A stretch of DNA of 64,000 nucleotides from Novipirellula artificiosorum (GTDB lineage Bacteria > Planctomycetota > Planctomycetia > Pirellulales > Pirellulaceae): assembly GCF_007860135.1 (NCBI RefSeq), contig NZ_SJPV01000004.1, positions 1 to 64,000 on the forward strand, in the 5' to 3' direction. The notes below the pieces were generated by a model, which did not search any database, had not been told where the DNA came from, and was given only the letters and a program-made list of their open reading frames with translations. Of this stretch, positions 18,869 through 26,507 are shown in pieces. A program made the position numbers and the translations under genes. Positions within the stretch are counted from its first letter, which is position 1, and every line of letters begins with the position of its first letter.

Positions 18869-19645
18869 TTATGGATGTTCGCCTTCAAACGAATGGCAAC
18901 TCGCGCAGTTCATTTTTACCATGGCGTTGCCCATCTCCTGCTTGCCATGGCAATCAATGCATGACTGCACCTTCGGAGTCAGCTCGCCCAATATTGGAAC
19001 GCCATCAAAGTCATGGTTGAGCAACTCGACAAGTTTGCTTGCTCCATCGGCAGCAAGACGTCGGCAACGCTCCTTCTTTTCCATACTGAACGCTTCACAT
19101 CCGCTCGCTTCACACCACTTGCCTGTCGAAAGATGACACAAAATGGAACCCGATATGCTGGGTATCGCGTCGTTTGCCCATTCCGGTTTCGCCGGTTTGT
19201 AATGTGGCAGCGGTGTTGTCTCGTACCAGACAACCAACTCGGCAATCATGGCTTCTCGCTGTTCCTTTGGCTTCTCGTTGTGAAACATTCCGATCAACGC
19301 CGATCCACCATTGATCACACCACAAAGCGAACCACAGCCTCCAACACCCCCATCGCCGTATCGCATCATCTCGATTGGGAAGGATCGAAACGGTTCGCCG
19401 ACCTTGTCTGCCAATGCACCTAGGACTCCTCCAACAACGCTGTACATGCACCCGCCTTCTGGATACATGCGATACGTGCGGTCGGCAACCTCACCCGAAT
19501 TAAGCTTAACATAGTTCCAAAGTGGAACCGCGGGGGATTGTGCGGTCGCAACCCCGAGACCGGCTTCTTTGCATCCCGCGAATAGGGTAGCACCGCCGAT
19601 CATTCCAAGCGACGTGAACGCTCTGCGTCGATTGATCTGTGACAT
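18869..19645 (-). CDS. Tat-exported C_GCAxxG_C_C-type c-cytochrome
   Basis: The N-terminus has a twin-arginine-like signal (NRRRAFTSLGMIGGATLFAG) ending at a possible lipobox cysteine. The central part has VGGCGSLCGVINGGSALIG, the C_GCAxxG_C_C signature related to split-Soret cytochromes. The C-terminus has two heme sites, CIDCH and CASCH, plus further cysteines (CHLSTGKWCEASGCEAF). It is probably an extracytoplasmic electron carrier. It is the last gene of the seven-gene operon, 12 bases after the ArsG-like transporter, which suggests it exchanges electrons with the thiol-redox proteins upstream. Confidence 0.8.
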   Translation of the reverse strand: MSQINRRRAFTSLGMIGGATLFAGCKEAGLGVATAQSPAVPLWNYVKLNSGEVADRTYRMYPEGGCMYSVVGGVLGALADKVGEPFRSFPIEMMRYGDGGVGGCGSLCGVINGGSALIGMFHNEKPKEQREAMIAELVVWYETTPLPHYKPAKPEWANDAIPSISGSILCHLSTGKWCEASGCEAFSMEKKERCRRLAADGASKLVELLNHDFDGVPILGELTPKVQSCIDCHGKQEMGNAMVKMNCASCHSFEGEHP

Positions 19646-19657
19646 GATTGAAGTGTC

Positions 19658-20422
19658 CTAAGCAAAAGTGAAAGAGACCTCGAAGACATATGAGAGCGAG
19701 AAATAGACACCAAGTAAGATAAACACCCATCCGGTAGTCATTCTCGCCCACCACTCGATTTGGGTGAGCACCTTAAACGTTTGGCCCAGCGATTTGGCGC
19801 TGTAGGCCAAAAGAAACGCGACGACCAAGACAGGCAGCGCCGTGCCAATGCCGTACACCAACGGAAGTACAAACGAACCGCCTGGAACCGACGCGGATGG
19901 CAGTGTGAGTCCGATTCTGCTTAGCACACTCGTGATTGCACCTGAGTCCGCACCGAGGGTCAATGCCAAGAGACCAAAGAACCAAGTGGCTGATGTCGGG
20001 CAAAACGAAACGGCGAATAAGATACCCAGAAGTAGTGCTCCCCAGATCCCCATCGAATCGACTCGCTTTTGAAGCTTCTCGTTCATCATGCCGCCACCAA
20101 ACGTTACCGAGACTAAACCAGCCAGGAACATTCCGAGTATCAGAAAGATCGGTCCCAGAATCAGGTGCATGTACTTTTGCAAGAAAAGAGACACCGCTGG
20201 GATGGAGAGACTGGTTAAAGTAAGTAGCCCAGCGAGTGAGATGTAGAGCACGCAGCGTCCGAGCGTGTAAAGCAGCCCAGCGTGAATGACCAAACGACCA
20301 TTCTCAACCTTGCTTCCGATGTACGAAATCGCAGCGATGTTCGTCGCGAGAGGACATGGACTGATCGACGTCAGGATGCCTAAATACAACGCCGCGATTA
20401 AGTAAAGTAGGTAAGTGAGCAT
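19658..20422 (-). CDS. ArsG-like permease of the CcdA/DsbD type
   Basis: A 254-residue membrane protein with six to seven helices. The start at 20422 removes an unlikely leader that overlaps a hairpin. LTSISPCPLATNIAAISYIG carries the first cysteine loop and LFAVSFCPTSATWFFGLLAL the second, the pair used by CcdA/DsbD proteins to pass electrons across the membrane. The family called 'aromatic aminobenzylarsenical efflux permease ArsG' has this layout. Two ArsF-like thioredoxins lie just upstream in the operon, which fits either arsenical efflux or reductant export. The assignment to efflux rather than electron transfer is inferred. Confidence 0.78.
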   Translation of the reverse strand: MLTYLLYLIAALYLGILTSISPCPLATNIAAISYIGSKVENGRLVIHAGLLYTLGRCVLYISLAGLLTLTSLSIPAVSLFLQKYMHLILGPIFLILGMFLAGLVSVTFGGGMMNEKLQKRVDSMGIWGALLLGILFAVSFCPTSATWFFGLLALTLGADSGAITSVLSRIGLTLPSASVPGGSFVLPLVYGIGTALPVLVVAFLLAYSAKSLGQTFKVLTQIEWWARMTTGWVFILLGVYFSLSYVFEVSFTFA

Positions 20423-20464
20423 TGCCAATCCTTTGGGTGGCGTACCTTGATCGTAAATGATGTA

Positions 20465-20529
20465 GGGCCAGTTCCTACCGGCCATCGCGAGCAAACGGTT
20501 TGTCAGGTATGGCCGGTAGGAACTGGCCC
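20465..20529. repeat. Perfect 21 bp inverted repeat between arsF-like and arsG-like genes
   Basis: Bases 20465-20485 (GGGCCAGTTCCTACCGGCC plus two more) are the exact complement of 20509-20529, with a 23-base loop. The hairpin lies in the 126-base gap inside the operon. It may be a dispersed repeat or an RNA structure that lowers expression of the two downstream genes; no run of T follows on the minus strand. Confidence 0.85.
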
Positions 20530-20548
20530 ACCTTTCGCTAATCTTCAG

Positions 20549-20959
20549 TTACTGCGTGAAAGCTTTGACGTTCTCTTGCACGTATTTGATGAACTCAGGT
20601 TTTTCGCGAACCTTGGTCCAGATGTCTTTCAAGTCCTTGTACTTGGCAACTTTTTTGTCTTCAATTTTCGCGACAATTAGGGCAGGCCCAGCGACCTTGT
20701 AGGCTTTTGCTAACTCCGCGTTTTCTTTCTTTTCATAATCAATGTAGCGATACTCAACCGTGCCATCCTTCAGCTTATCGGCAAAGCCCGTTTTGACGGC
20801 TTCTTCTGAGTAAGCCCCCATCATCTTGCAGGTTGGGCAGCGCTCGGTGCGATGGAAGTACATTGCCAAAACTCGATCCGCTGGTGGATCAGCCGCATTC
20901 GCAATGGAACCCAGCATGGCGGAAAACGTTACGATCGTCATGAAAGCAAAACGGTACAT
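20549..20959 (-). CDS. ArsF-family thioredoxin-like protein, exported (copy 1)
   Basis: A 136-residue protein with a signal peptide (MYRFAFMTIVTFSAMLGSIA). The thioredoxin-like fold has the motif RTERCPTCKMM, a C-x-x-C active site. This layout fits the 'nitrophenyl compound nitroreductase subunit ArsF' family described from arsEFG clusters. It would act in the periplasm, taking electrons from the CcdA-like transporter next door. The second ArsF-like gene is 45 bases upstream; the two differ in length and anchoring. Confidence 0.78.
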   Translation of the reverse strand: MYRFAFMTIVTFSAMLGSIANAADPPADRVLAMYFHRTERCPTCKMMGAYSEEAVKTGFADKLKDGTVEYRYIDYEKKENAELAKAYKVAGPALIVAKIEDKKVAKYKDLKDIWTKVREKPEFIKYVQENVKAFTQ

Positions 20960-21004
20960 GATATTGCTCCTGGTAGGTCCTGGAAAGTAAAGCTAACTCC
21001 GCGT

Positions 21005-21649
21005 TCACGGGGTCGGCAACGGAATTCCATTGCTGTCGGGCAATGGAATGGAATCAAGGTCTTGTGACTCCTTGGTTTCTGATTCAGCAGTTTCTGAATC
21101 GCTGTTTTGCGACTCAGAAAGCATCTTGTTCACTGCGTCGCGAATCATCTCGGCAAAGGCTGGTTTGTCACTGACCAGTCCCCAAACTTGGTCCAGCCGA
21201 CTCCAATCGACCATCGCTCCATTTTCAAACCGAGCGAGTACGACGACGGGCATGATGATTTCAAATTGGCTCGCCAGATCTGCGTTTCTGTCTTGTTCGT
21301 AGTTGAGCGTCTTCCAAGTTACCTTTCCACTTCGTAGCTCTTCAGCGAAATCCGAACGAACGGTTTCTTCCGTTTGTGCTTCGATGGCTCGGCACGTTGT
21401 GCAGCGTGTGTTGCTGTAGAAGTAATAGACGACGAGGCCGTCCCTTACCGCAACCTTGTCGACACCGTCGACTGGAATACTTGCGAATCCACCGGAGGCC
21501 CGGATCGCCTCAAGCTCGTCAGCAATCCGAGTCAATTGGGGCTCTAAGCGACTTGCCGCTTGTGAGTCGAACGCTCGCGCGATTAAGACCACGACAGTCG
21601 CTGCAAAGAACGAGATCAGACAGATACTTAGAGTTTTTTGCAAATCCAT
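21005..21649 (-). CDS. ArsF-family thioredoxin-like protein, membrane-anchored (copy 2)
   Basis: The start at 21649 gives an N-terminal anchor helix (TLSICLISFFAATVVVLIAR). The thioredoxin-like part has VVYYFYSNTRCTTCRAIEAQ, with a C-x-x-C site, then WKTLNYEQDRNADLASQFEI. The last 35 residues are acidic and Ser/Pro-rich, unlike copy 1. It begins 13 bases after the small thioredoxin gene. The duplication suggests two separate steps in one electron chain, or two partners. Confidence 0.78.
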   Translation of the reverse strand: MDLQKTLSICLISFFAATVVVLIARAFDSQAASRLEPQLTRIADELEAIRASGGFASIPVDGVDKVAVRDGLVVYYFYSNTRCTTCRAIEAQTEETVRSDFAEELRSGKVTWKTLNYEQDRNADLASQFEIIMPVVVLARFENGAMVDWSRLDQVWGLVSDKPAFAEMIRDAVNKMLSESQNSDSETAESETKESQDLDSIPLPDSNGIPLPTP

Positions 21650-21662
21650 CGGTTTGTTTCCC

Positions 21663-21896
21663 CTAAGCAAGCAGTTTGGCGATCTCGTCGGGCGATGGAA
21701 CTTTTCCAACCACTTTCACCTCACCATCGACCGCCAGTGCCGGTGTCATCATCACACCAAAGCTGGTGATCTTGACGATGTCCGTCACTTTTTCGATCCT
21801 GGCTTCAACGCCAGATTGCTGAACCGCCTGCTCGACATTCGATTTCAAGTTCTCGCACTTAGTGCAACCCGTTCCCAAAATTTGAATCAACTTCAT
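21663..21896 (-). CDS. Small thioredoxin-like redox protein (MTH895/TM0996 type)
   Basis: The 77-residue protein starts at 21896. ILGTGCTKCENLKSNVEQAV has the C-x-x-C site, and GVMMTPALAVDGEVKVVGKV has the cis-proline loop. This is the compact cytoplasmic redox protein often found beside ArsP-like or DUF318 permeases. It has no signal peptide, so it would be the cytoplasmic member of the operon's thiol chain. Confidence 0.88.
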   Translation of the reverse strand: MKLIQILGTGCTKCENLKSNVEQAVQQSGVEARIEKVTDIVKITSFGVMMTPALAVDGEVKVVGKVPSPDEIAKLLA

Positions 21897-21936
21897 CACA
21901 TACCTTTCTTTGTTGTTAATAAACGGCCGGTTGTCC

Positions 21937-23262
21937 TTAAACGAAGAACCAACCAAAGATCATTCCCACTGCCGTGCTCATCACAATGGTCAAAGCCACG
22001 AAGGTGAGCGTTTTCTTAAATCCAATGACGCTGTAGATCACTGCGATACTGGGCAGCGAAAGTGCTGGCCCTGCAAGCAACAGCGAAAGCGCTGGCCCTC
22101 GCCCCATTCCAAGGCCAAGCAGTGCTTCGAGGATCGGAATCTCCGTCAGCGTTGCGAAGTACCACATTCCACCGATCATGGACGCAACCAAGTTTGCTCG
22201 AAAACTGTCGCCGCCAACCCAGCTTGCCACAATCTCTTCAGGAATCAAAGCACCCACAAAACCTGTTAGCAGAACACCGCCGAATAGCAGCGGAATGATC
22301 GACTTAGAAAAACTCCACGTTTCTGCCATCCAATCGGCAAGCTCCTGGCGATCGAACCATCCCCAAGACATCGCCAGCACCGCTAAGAACAACGCACCCG
22401 CAAAATACCAACGATGGTGATAGATCCAGGCAACCCACTTGTAATTCTCAGGCGTTAGGTCTTTTTCGGATGAAATTTCCTTCACGTCGAGTAATAGCTT
22501 CGCGCCCTTGGGCAAATCTCCGAGTGGCTCTTGAAGCTGAACTCGATAGATTTGTGCGGTACGAATCAGTACCGAGGCGTTTATTTTCGTGCCGTCAGTC
22601 TTGACGATTTCGGTTTGGCTAGGGTTTGCCCAATCGCTAAATACGAGAAACAGGATCATGCAGACAAAGAACAGCGAGGTCTGCCAAAACTTTCGTTTTG
22701 CTGGCGGCGGGTCAGGTAATTGCATCACCGCTGCGGTTCGCTCTTCTTCATCCGAGCGAAACAGGAACGACATGATCAAACCAATGATCACCGCAAACAC
22801 GATCGAGCCAATGATGCGGGCAATACCGAGATCAAAGCCGAGCACCCTAGCGGTTAGGAAAATCGCCATCACGTTGATGGCTGGTCCGGCATAAAGAAAA
22901 GCCGATGCCGGACCCAGCCCGGCGCCGACGCGATAGATACCCGCAAACATTGGCAGGACGCTGCACGAACAAACGGCTAACACGGTGCCCGAGATCGAAG
23001 CCACTCCGTAGGCTTCGGCCTTGTTCGCGTTTGGCCCTAAATGCCGTAGGACCGCTTCCTTTGAAAAGAAGACGGAAATGGCACCGGCAATGAACATGGC
23101 TGGAACAACGCAGGCGAGCGTGTGGTAGCGAACGTACCACTGCAACAGATAGAACGCTTCGTGGATTGCGTTTTGAATCTCTGGGCTGGTGAAATTGACG
23201 TAATAGGCGAACAGGAACACGCCTACGAGTGAGGCAAGGATCGACAACTGTTTCGTATTCAT
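21937..23262 (-). CDS. arsP: ArsP/DUF318-family permease
   Basis: A 441-residue membrane protein with eight or more helices in two halves separated by a soluble loop (near residues 200-280). The first half has GTVLAVCSCSVLPMFAGIYR followed by VGAGLGPASAFLYAGPAINV, the double-cysteine motif of ArsP-type trivalent organoarsenical exporters. The second half repeats the pattern as GMGRGPALSLLLAGPALSLP but lacks the cysteines. It follows the arsR-like gene directly. ArsP is the best fit, though related DUF318 permeases have other substrates; the symbol is tentative. Confidence 0.8.
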   Translation of the reverse strand: MNTKQLSILASLVGVFLFAYYVNFTSPEIQNAIHEAFYLLQWYVRYHTLACVVPAMFIAGAISVFFSKEAVLRHLGPNANKAEAYGVASISGTVLAVCSCSVLPMFAGIYRVGAGLGPASAFLYAGPAINVMAIFLTARVLGFDLGIARIIGSIVFAVIIGLIMSFLFRSDEEERTAAVMQLPDPPPAKRKFWQTSLFFVCMILFLVFSDWANPSQTEIVKTDGTKINASVLIRTAQIYRVQLQEPLGDLPKGAKLLLDVKEISSEKDLTPENYKWVAWIYHHRWYFAGALFLAVLAMSWGWFDRQELADWMAETWSFSKSIIPLLFGGVLLTGFVGALIPEEIVASWVGGDSFRANLVASMIGGMWYFATLTEIPILEALLGLGMGRGPALSLLLAGPALSLPSIAVIYSVIGFKKTLTFVALTIVMSTAVGMIFGWFFV

Positions 23263-23358
23263 CCGATGAATCCTGGGTCTGAGCCAATGGCTCACAGTGG
23301 GTTACTTGGCGTAATGGCCAAGGAAGGGGCGAAAAAAACACGGGTCTGACTGAGGCCG

Positions 23359-23682
23359 CTAGTTCAGCACCGCCCGTTGTTCAGCCGCGTTGCTTGCCAG
23401 TATCTTTTCGACGCACTCGGAGAATCCGGCAAGGCAACAGACGGTCGAACGATAAAAAACCATTTGTCCACGTTTTTCGACGCCAACCAAACCAGCGTTC
23501 TTGAGTACGGACAAGTGCCGTGACACGGTTGACATGTCCGATCCGATGATCGCAGTCAAATCGCAAACGCAGCGTTCTTGATGCAGGGCAAGCTCATCCA
23601 TGATCCGCAATCGAGCGGGATGGGCGAGCGCCTTGAAGATTTGGGCGCGGGCTTCGTATTTGGCAAATTCTTTTTTGTTCAT
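23359..23682 (-). CDS. arsR: ArsR/SmtB-family repressor
   Basis: The 107-residue winged-helix protein starts at 23682. ALAHPARLRIMDELALHQ and DMSTVSRHLSVLKNAGLV are the family's core and recognition helix. The metalloid site includes ERCVCDL, the C-x-C motif at the start of the DNA-binding helix pair as in classical As(III) sensors, with further cysteines near the C-terminus (TVCCLAGFSEC). It heads the seven-gene operon and probably represses it through the operator at 23709-23726. Confidence 0.9.
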   Translation of the reverse strand: MNKKEFAKYEARAQIFKALAHPARLRIMDELALHQERCVCDLTAIIGSDMSTVSRHLSVLKNAGLVGVEKRGQMVFYRSTVCCLAGFSECVEKILASNAAEQRAVLN

Positions 23683-23708
23683 GGTCTTCTCGGTATCGGC
23701 AATGCGTA

Positions 23709-23743
23709 TTTGGCAGTTTAGCCAAAGATGCATAATCGGTCAA
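23709..23743 (-). promoter_or_regulatory. Promoter and operator of the arsenic-type operon
   Basis: On the minus strand TTGACC (23738-23743) and TAAACT (23715-23720) are separated by 17 bases and lie 33 bases before the arsR start. The -10 box forms the centre of the inverted repeat TTTGGC (23709-23714) and GCCAAA (23721-23726). A bound repressor would therefore cover the -10 box, a standard arrangement for ArsR autorepression. Confidence 0.55.
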
Positions 23744-23883
23744 GTCGGGTTGGCACCTCGTGCTTTCAACAATTCAGGCGACCGGTACGTCCCCCACCGG
23801 AACGTGTCAACAAGTTTGAGACAACATATTCTGGAATTATAGAGCGTTCTCAAAGATCACGAATCCTAACCCACGCAACGCGG

Positions 23884-23936
23884 AAGCGAGTGTGTCGTGA
23901 CGCAAATGACTCACTCGCTTGCGCGTCGTGCTTGTA
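23884..23936. repeat. REP-like hairpin, left side of the RAYT gene
   Basis: AAGCGAGTG (23884-23892) pairs with CACTCGCTT (23912-23920), and the arm continues with GCGCGTCGTGCTTGTA. The same sequence family recurs at 24439-24509 and 26363-26390. REP hairpins on both sides of a RAYT transposase are its expected substrates. Confidence 0.7.
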
Positions 23937-24429
23937 TGTCGAGTCTTTTTCGATCCTGGGCTTCGATGACGTAAACGATTGCTGCTTCTAGATCCTTCTC
24001 GTGATTGATCCAACGCCGACTGCCGCCCTCGGTCCAGAACCTCGCTCGCCCGGAGTGCTTAGGCTTGAGTTTGCGAGTGCACCATGTCTTTAATTGGTCT
24101 CGAACCGTTTCAGGTTTGTAGCCTGGTGCGGTGGTGACAACGTGGACGTGATTCGTTCTGACGCTAACGGCGTGAAGTGACCAATCGCGGATTTCACAAT
24201 GCTTCGCGATCGTTTGCTCAACAATGTCGCGGTCATTGGGTGATCATGCAAACGCTGGCTCTTTCATTTCAGAGGCAGCCATCTCGCGGAATAACTCACT
24301 CGCTTGATGCCACTCACCTTCATGCCAGCAGCCGAGTTCGTCTCCGGGGAGCCACGTTCCGTAGCTCGTCCACGTAAGGAAATAGGCGAGCGGTTCGCCA
24401 GTTATGAATTCACGGTCGTTCATTTGCAT
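23911..24429 (-). pseudogene. REP-associated tyrosine transposase (RAYT), nonsense-interrupted
   Basis: From ATG at 24429 the frame reads EPLAYFLTWTSYGTWLPGDE, the usual RAYT/Y1 transposase start, then meets TGA at 24244-24246. Read past the stop in the same frame it continues with SVRTNHVHVVTTAPGYKPET (the H-x-H nickase motif), FWTEGGSRRWINHEKDLEAA and YVIEAQ, containing the likely catalytic tyrosine, before ending at 23911. The whole 172-codon frame is otherwise intact, so a single base change explains the loss. REP hairpins flank it. Confidence 0.85.
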
Positions 24430-24438
24430 CTCCTACTT

Positions 24439-24509
24439 ACAAGCACGCAGCGCAAGCAAGTGTGTTTGTCGTGTCGGAAGCGACTCACTCGCTTGCGCTT
24501 CGTGCTTGT
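24439..24509. repeat. REP-like hairpin, right side of the RAYT gene
   Basis: The arm ACAAGCACGCAGCGCAAGCA at 24439 onward pairs with ACTCGCTTGCGCTTCGTGCT ending at 24509, with a few mismatches and a loop of about 24 bases. It is closely related to the hairpin at 23884-23936. Confidence 0.75.
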
Positions 24510-24737
24510 ATTATAAGTCTTTCATTTTCCGCCACTCGCATTTCCTCGCTTCGAGTAACCGCTGCCGGGCAGACCTGCGTCCGGTGGCGGCAACTCGACA
24601 TCGAGATGATCGCCTCGGCAAACGTCATTTCCGATGCCGTCATGCCCCAGCCTTTGCTGCGGATCGGATGCCGGCCCGTCAGTAGCGCCGATCGCGACGG
24701 TCCAAACACCGCTTGCGAATAGAAGGACGTAAAACAT
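24500..24737 (-). pseudogene. Sulfatase remnant with active-site segment
   Basis: The minus strand carries FGPSRSALLTGRHPIRSKGW, clearly the formylglycine region of an S1 sulfatase, but the cysteine position reads phenylalanine. The next residues (MTASEMTFAEAI) keep the family pattern; then the frame breaks. Another frame starts with a hydrophobic leader (MFYVLLFASGVWTVAIGA) at 24737. Most of the enzyme is missing. It lies downstream of the intact sulfatase at 24795. Confidence 0.65.
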
Positions 24738-24794
24738 GTTCCCTCTTTTGCCCCAGCTGATCGAGTCGTGGCGTCTTATTGTTCTCGTTCCGAA

Positions 24795-26306
24795 TCATTG
24801 ACGGGGAGCGGTTGGCCGGCCAGATTTCACAATGTCCATATACTCTTTGAACATGCGATCAACCACGGTTTTGAATTCCGGGTTGTTTAATTGATTGTGA
24901 TCTTCGTGCGGATCATCCTTCAAGTTGTAGAGTGCCAATGGCTCAAAACGGGTCCGTTTGAAGTTGCTCTGGATAATCAGCTTCCAAGGCATCCTCCGCA
25001 GCATCAACTCCTGATTGGCACCGGCTTGATTGATGAAAAAGTCACGCTGCCGGAAGGTTCCTGTTCCGGTCAGCAGCGGTAGCAGGTTGTTCGAATCTCG
25101 GGCCTGTCCCTTTGGAATCTCGGTGCCAACGAGCGCGGCGAAGGTCGCGACCATATCTTGGTTAACGGCCAATTCGTCCGTGATGCCCGGCTTGATGTGC
25201 CCCGGCCAAACCGCAAAGGTCGGGACGCGGTGCCCGCCTTCCAAAGGCGTGTTTTTGGAACCGTTCCACCCGCCTCCGGGCTGGTATCCGATTTCCTTGG
25301 TTGCCTTCCCGTCCGTCAGCCCCCCGTTGTCGGAAGAGAAAACGATAAGCGTGTTTTCATATTCACCGGCGGCCTTCAGAGCATCCACGATTCGTTTCAC
25401 CTGCATATCGAGATCTGCGGTCATGTCCAGATGCGAGGAGACCGTGCTGCCTTTGATTTTCCGGCCGTCGAATTCATCGGTCGGACAGTGCGGCAGGTGC
25501 ACCATCGGGCTGCAGTAGTAGAGGAAGAACGGTTTGTCGTTCTCTGCGCCGGACTTAATGAAGTCCACTGCTTTGGCCGACAGGATTTTACCCACCTCGC
25601 GTGTGTCCCAGTTGGAATCTCCCGGCCCAGGTCCTTTGTCACTGACATCCTTCGGATTCTTCGCGTTCTGCTTGTTGAAAAAAACAATCTCGGAATCCTC
25701 AGCCCATGGATGCCACCGCTGGTTTTCATAGAACAGATACATGGGGCCCTGAATGCCGCATGGTGTCGTGAAGTCATAGTCAAATCCGCAATACTTTGGG
25801 CCACTGTCGATCCAGCGGGTCACATCCACTTTGCCAGTCAGGTCGCCGGCTTTTGGTCCGCGGTAAATCTCCTTTGTGCCGGGGATGTAGAAGTCACCGC
25901 CCAGGTGCCACTTGCCGATAAAGCCCGTGCTGTAGCCGGCGTCACGAACGATCTTTCCCAGCGTCACCTCGCCAGGTTGAAACGCGGTCGGCGCAAACGT
26001 GCTCCAGACACCAGCAGGCGCATAGGAACGATAGTTGTTGTTTCCACTCATCACCGCGTAGCGCGTCGGTGCGCACAGTGCGGTGGCCGAATGCCCGTCG
26101 GTAAACCAGAGCCCCTGCGCTGCCAGCGCATCCATATTTGGCGTTTCGAACAGCGGTTCCTTCTTCTCAATGTTGCGAGCATGATAGCTGATGTCCCCGA
26201 GGCCGAGATCATCGGCGAGGATGAATACGATGTTCGGCCTTTCGTCTGCGACCACCACCGAACAAGCTGTCGCGGCAATTAACGCTATCGTGAGTGCTTT
26301 GATCAA
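24795..26306 (-). CDS. Secreted arylsulfatase (S1 family)
   Basis: A 503-residue sulfatase with signal peptide [20 protein letters not shown]. The metal-binding start is [17 protein letters not shown]; the active site is [12 protein letters not shown], a C-x-P-T-R formylglycine motif. [16 protein letters not shown] gives the conserved K-x-[14 protein letters not shown] the metal-binding DN, and [14 protein letters not shown] the conserved lysine and arginine. The tail [15 protein letters not shown] is canonical. It is the last of three intact sulfatases on this strand between 30.7 and 24.8 kb. Confidence 0.95.
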   Translation of the reverse strand: MIKALTIALIAATACSVVVADERPNIVFILADDLGLGDISYHARNIEKKEPLFETPNMDALAAQGLWFTDGHSATALCAPTRYAVMSGNNNYRSYAPAGVWSTFAPTAFQPGEVTLGKIVRDAGYSTGFIGKWHLGGDFYIPGTKEIYRGPKAGDLTGKVDVTRWIDSGPKYCGFDYDFTTPCGIQGPMYLFYENQRWHPWAEDSEIVFFNKQNAKNPKDVSDKGPGPGDSNWDTREVGKILSAKAVDFIKSGAENDKPFFLYYCSPMVHLPHCPTDEFDGRKIKGSTVSSHLDMTADLDMQVKRIVDALKAAGEYENTLIVFSSDNGGLTDGKATKEIGYQPGGGWNGSKNTPLEGGHRVPTFAVWPGHIKPGITDELAVNQDMVATFAALVGTEIPKGQARDSNNLLPLLTGTGTFRQRDFFINQAGANQELMLRRMPWKLIIQSNFKRTRFEPLALYNLKDDPHEDHNQLNNPEFKTVVDRMFKEYMDIVKSGRPTAPRQ

Positions 26307-26362
26307 TTCGATTCACCTTTGAAAACTGAAATTGAAATTGGAAACGTTTAAGTAGGTCGAGG

Positions 26363-26390
26363 ACTCACTTGCTGGCGCCGCGTGCTGGTA
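26363..26390. repeat. REP-like half-hairpin
   Basis: ACTCACTTGCTGGCGCCGCG followed by TGCTGGTA resembles the arm of the REP hairpins around the RAYT gene (ACTCACTCGCTTGCGCTTCG). It lies in the 200-base gap between two sulfatase genes, near a single copy of the 15 bp outer arm of the 431-578 element at 26470-26484. Confidence 0.5.
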
Positions 26391-26507
26391 TTCGAGTACC
26401 AGCGCTAACTGGCCAGCACCACTTTGTGGGCGATTTTCAGTGATTTTCCCAAACATTATCAGGCTGAGCGGCGCTGTCCAGCTAATCCAAGTACCGGTTT
26501 ATGGCGG

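Noticed and set aside
25158..26282. A 374-codon plus-strand open frame opposite a sulfatase
   Set aside because: The minus strand encodes a complete sulfatase with active-site and metal ligands; the antisense frame shows no family features.
23884..26390. CRISPR array suggested by repeated ACTCACTCGC segments
   Set aside because: The copies are palindromic, irregularly spaced and flank a RAYT gene, so they are REP elements; no regular spacers or cas genes exist.
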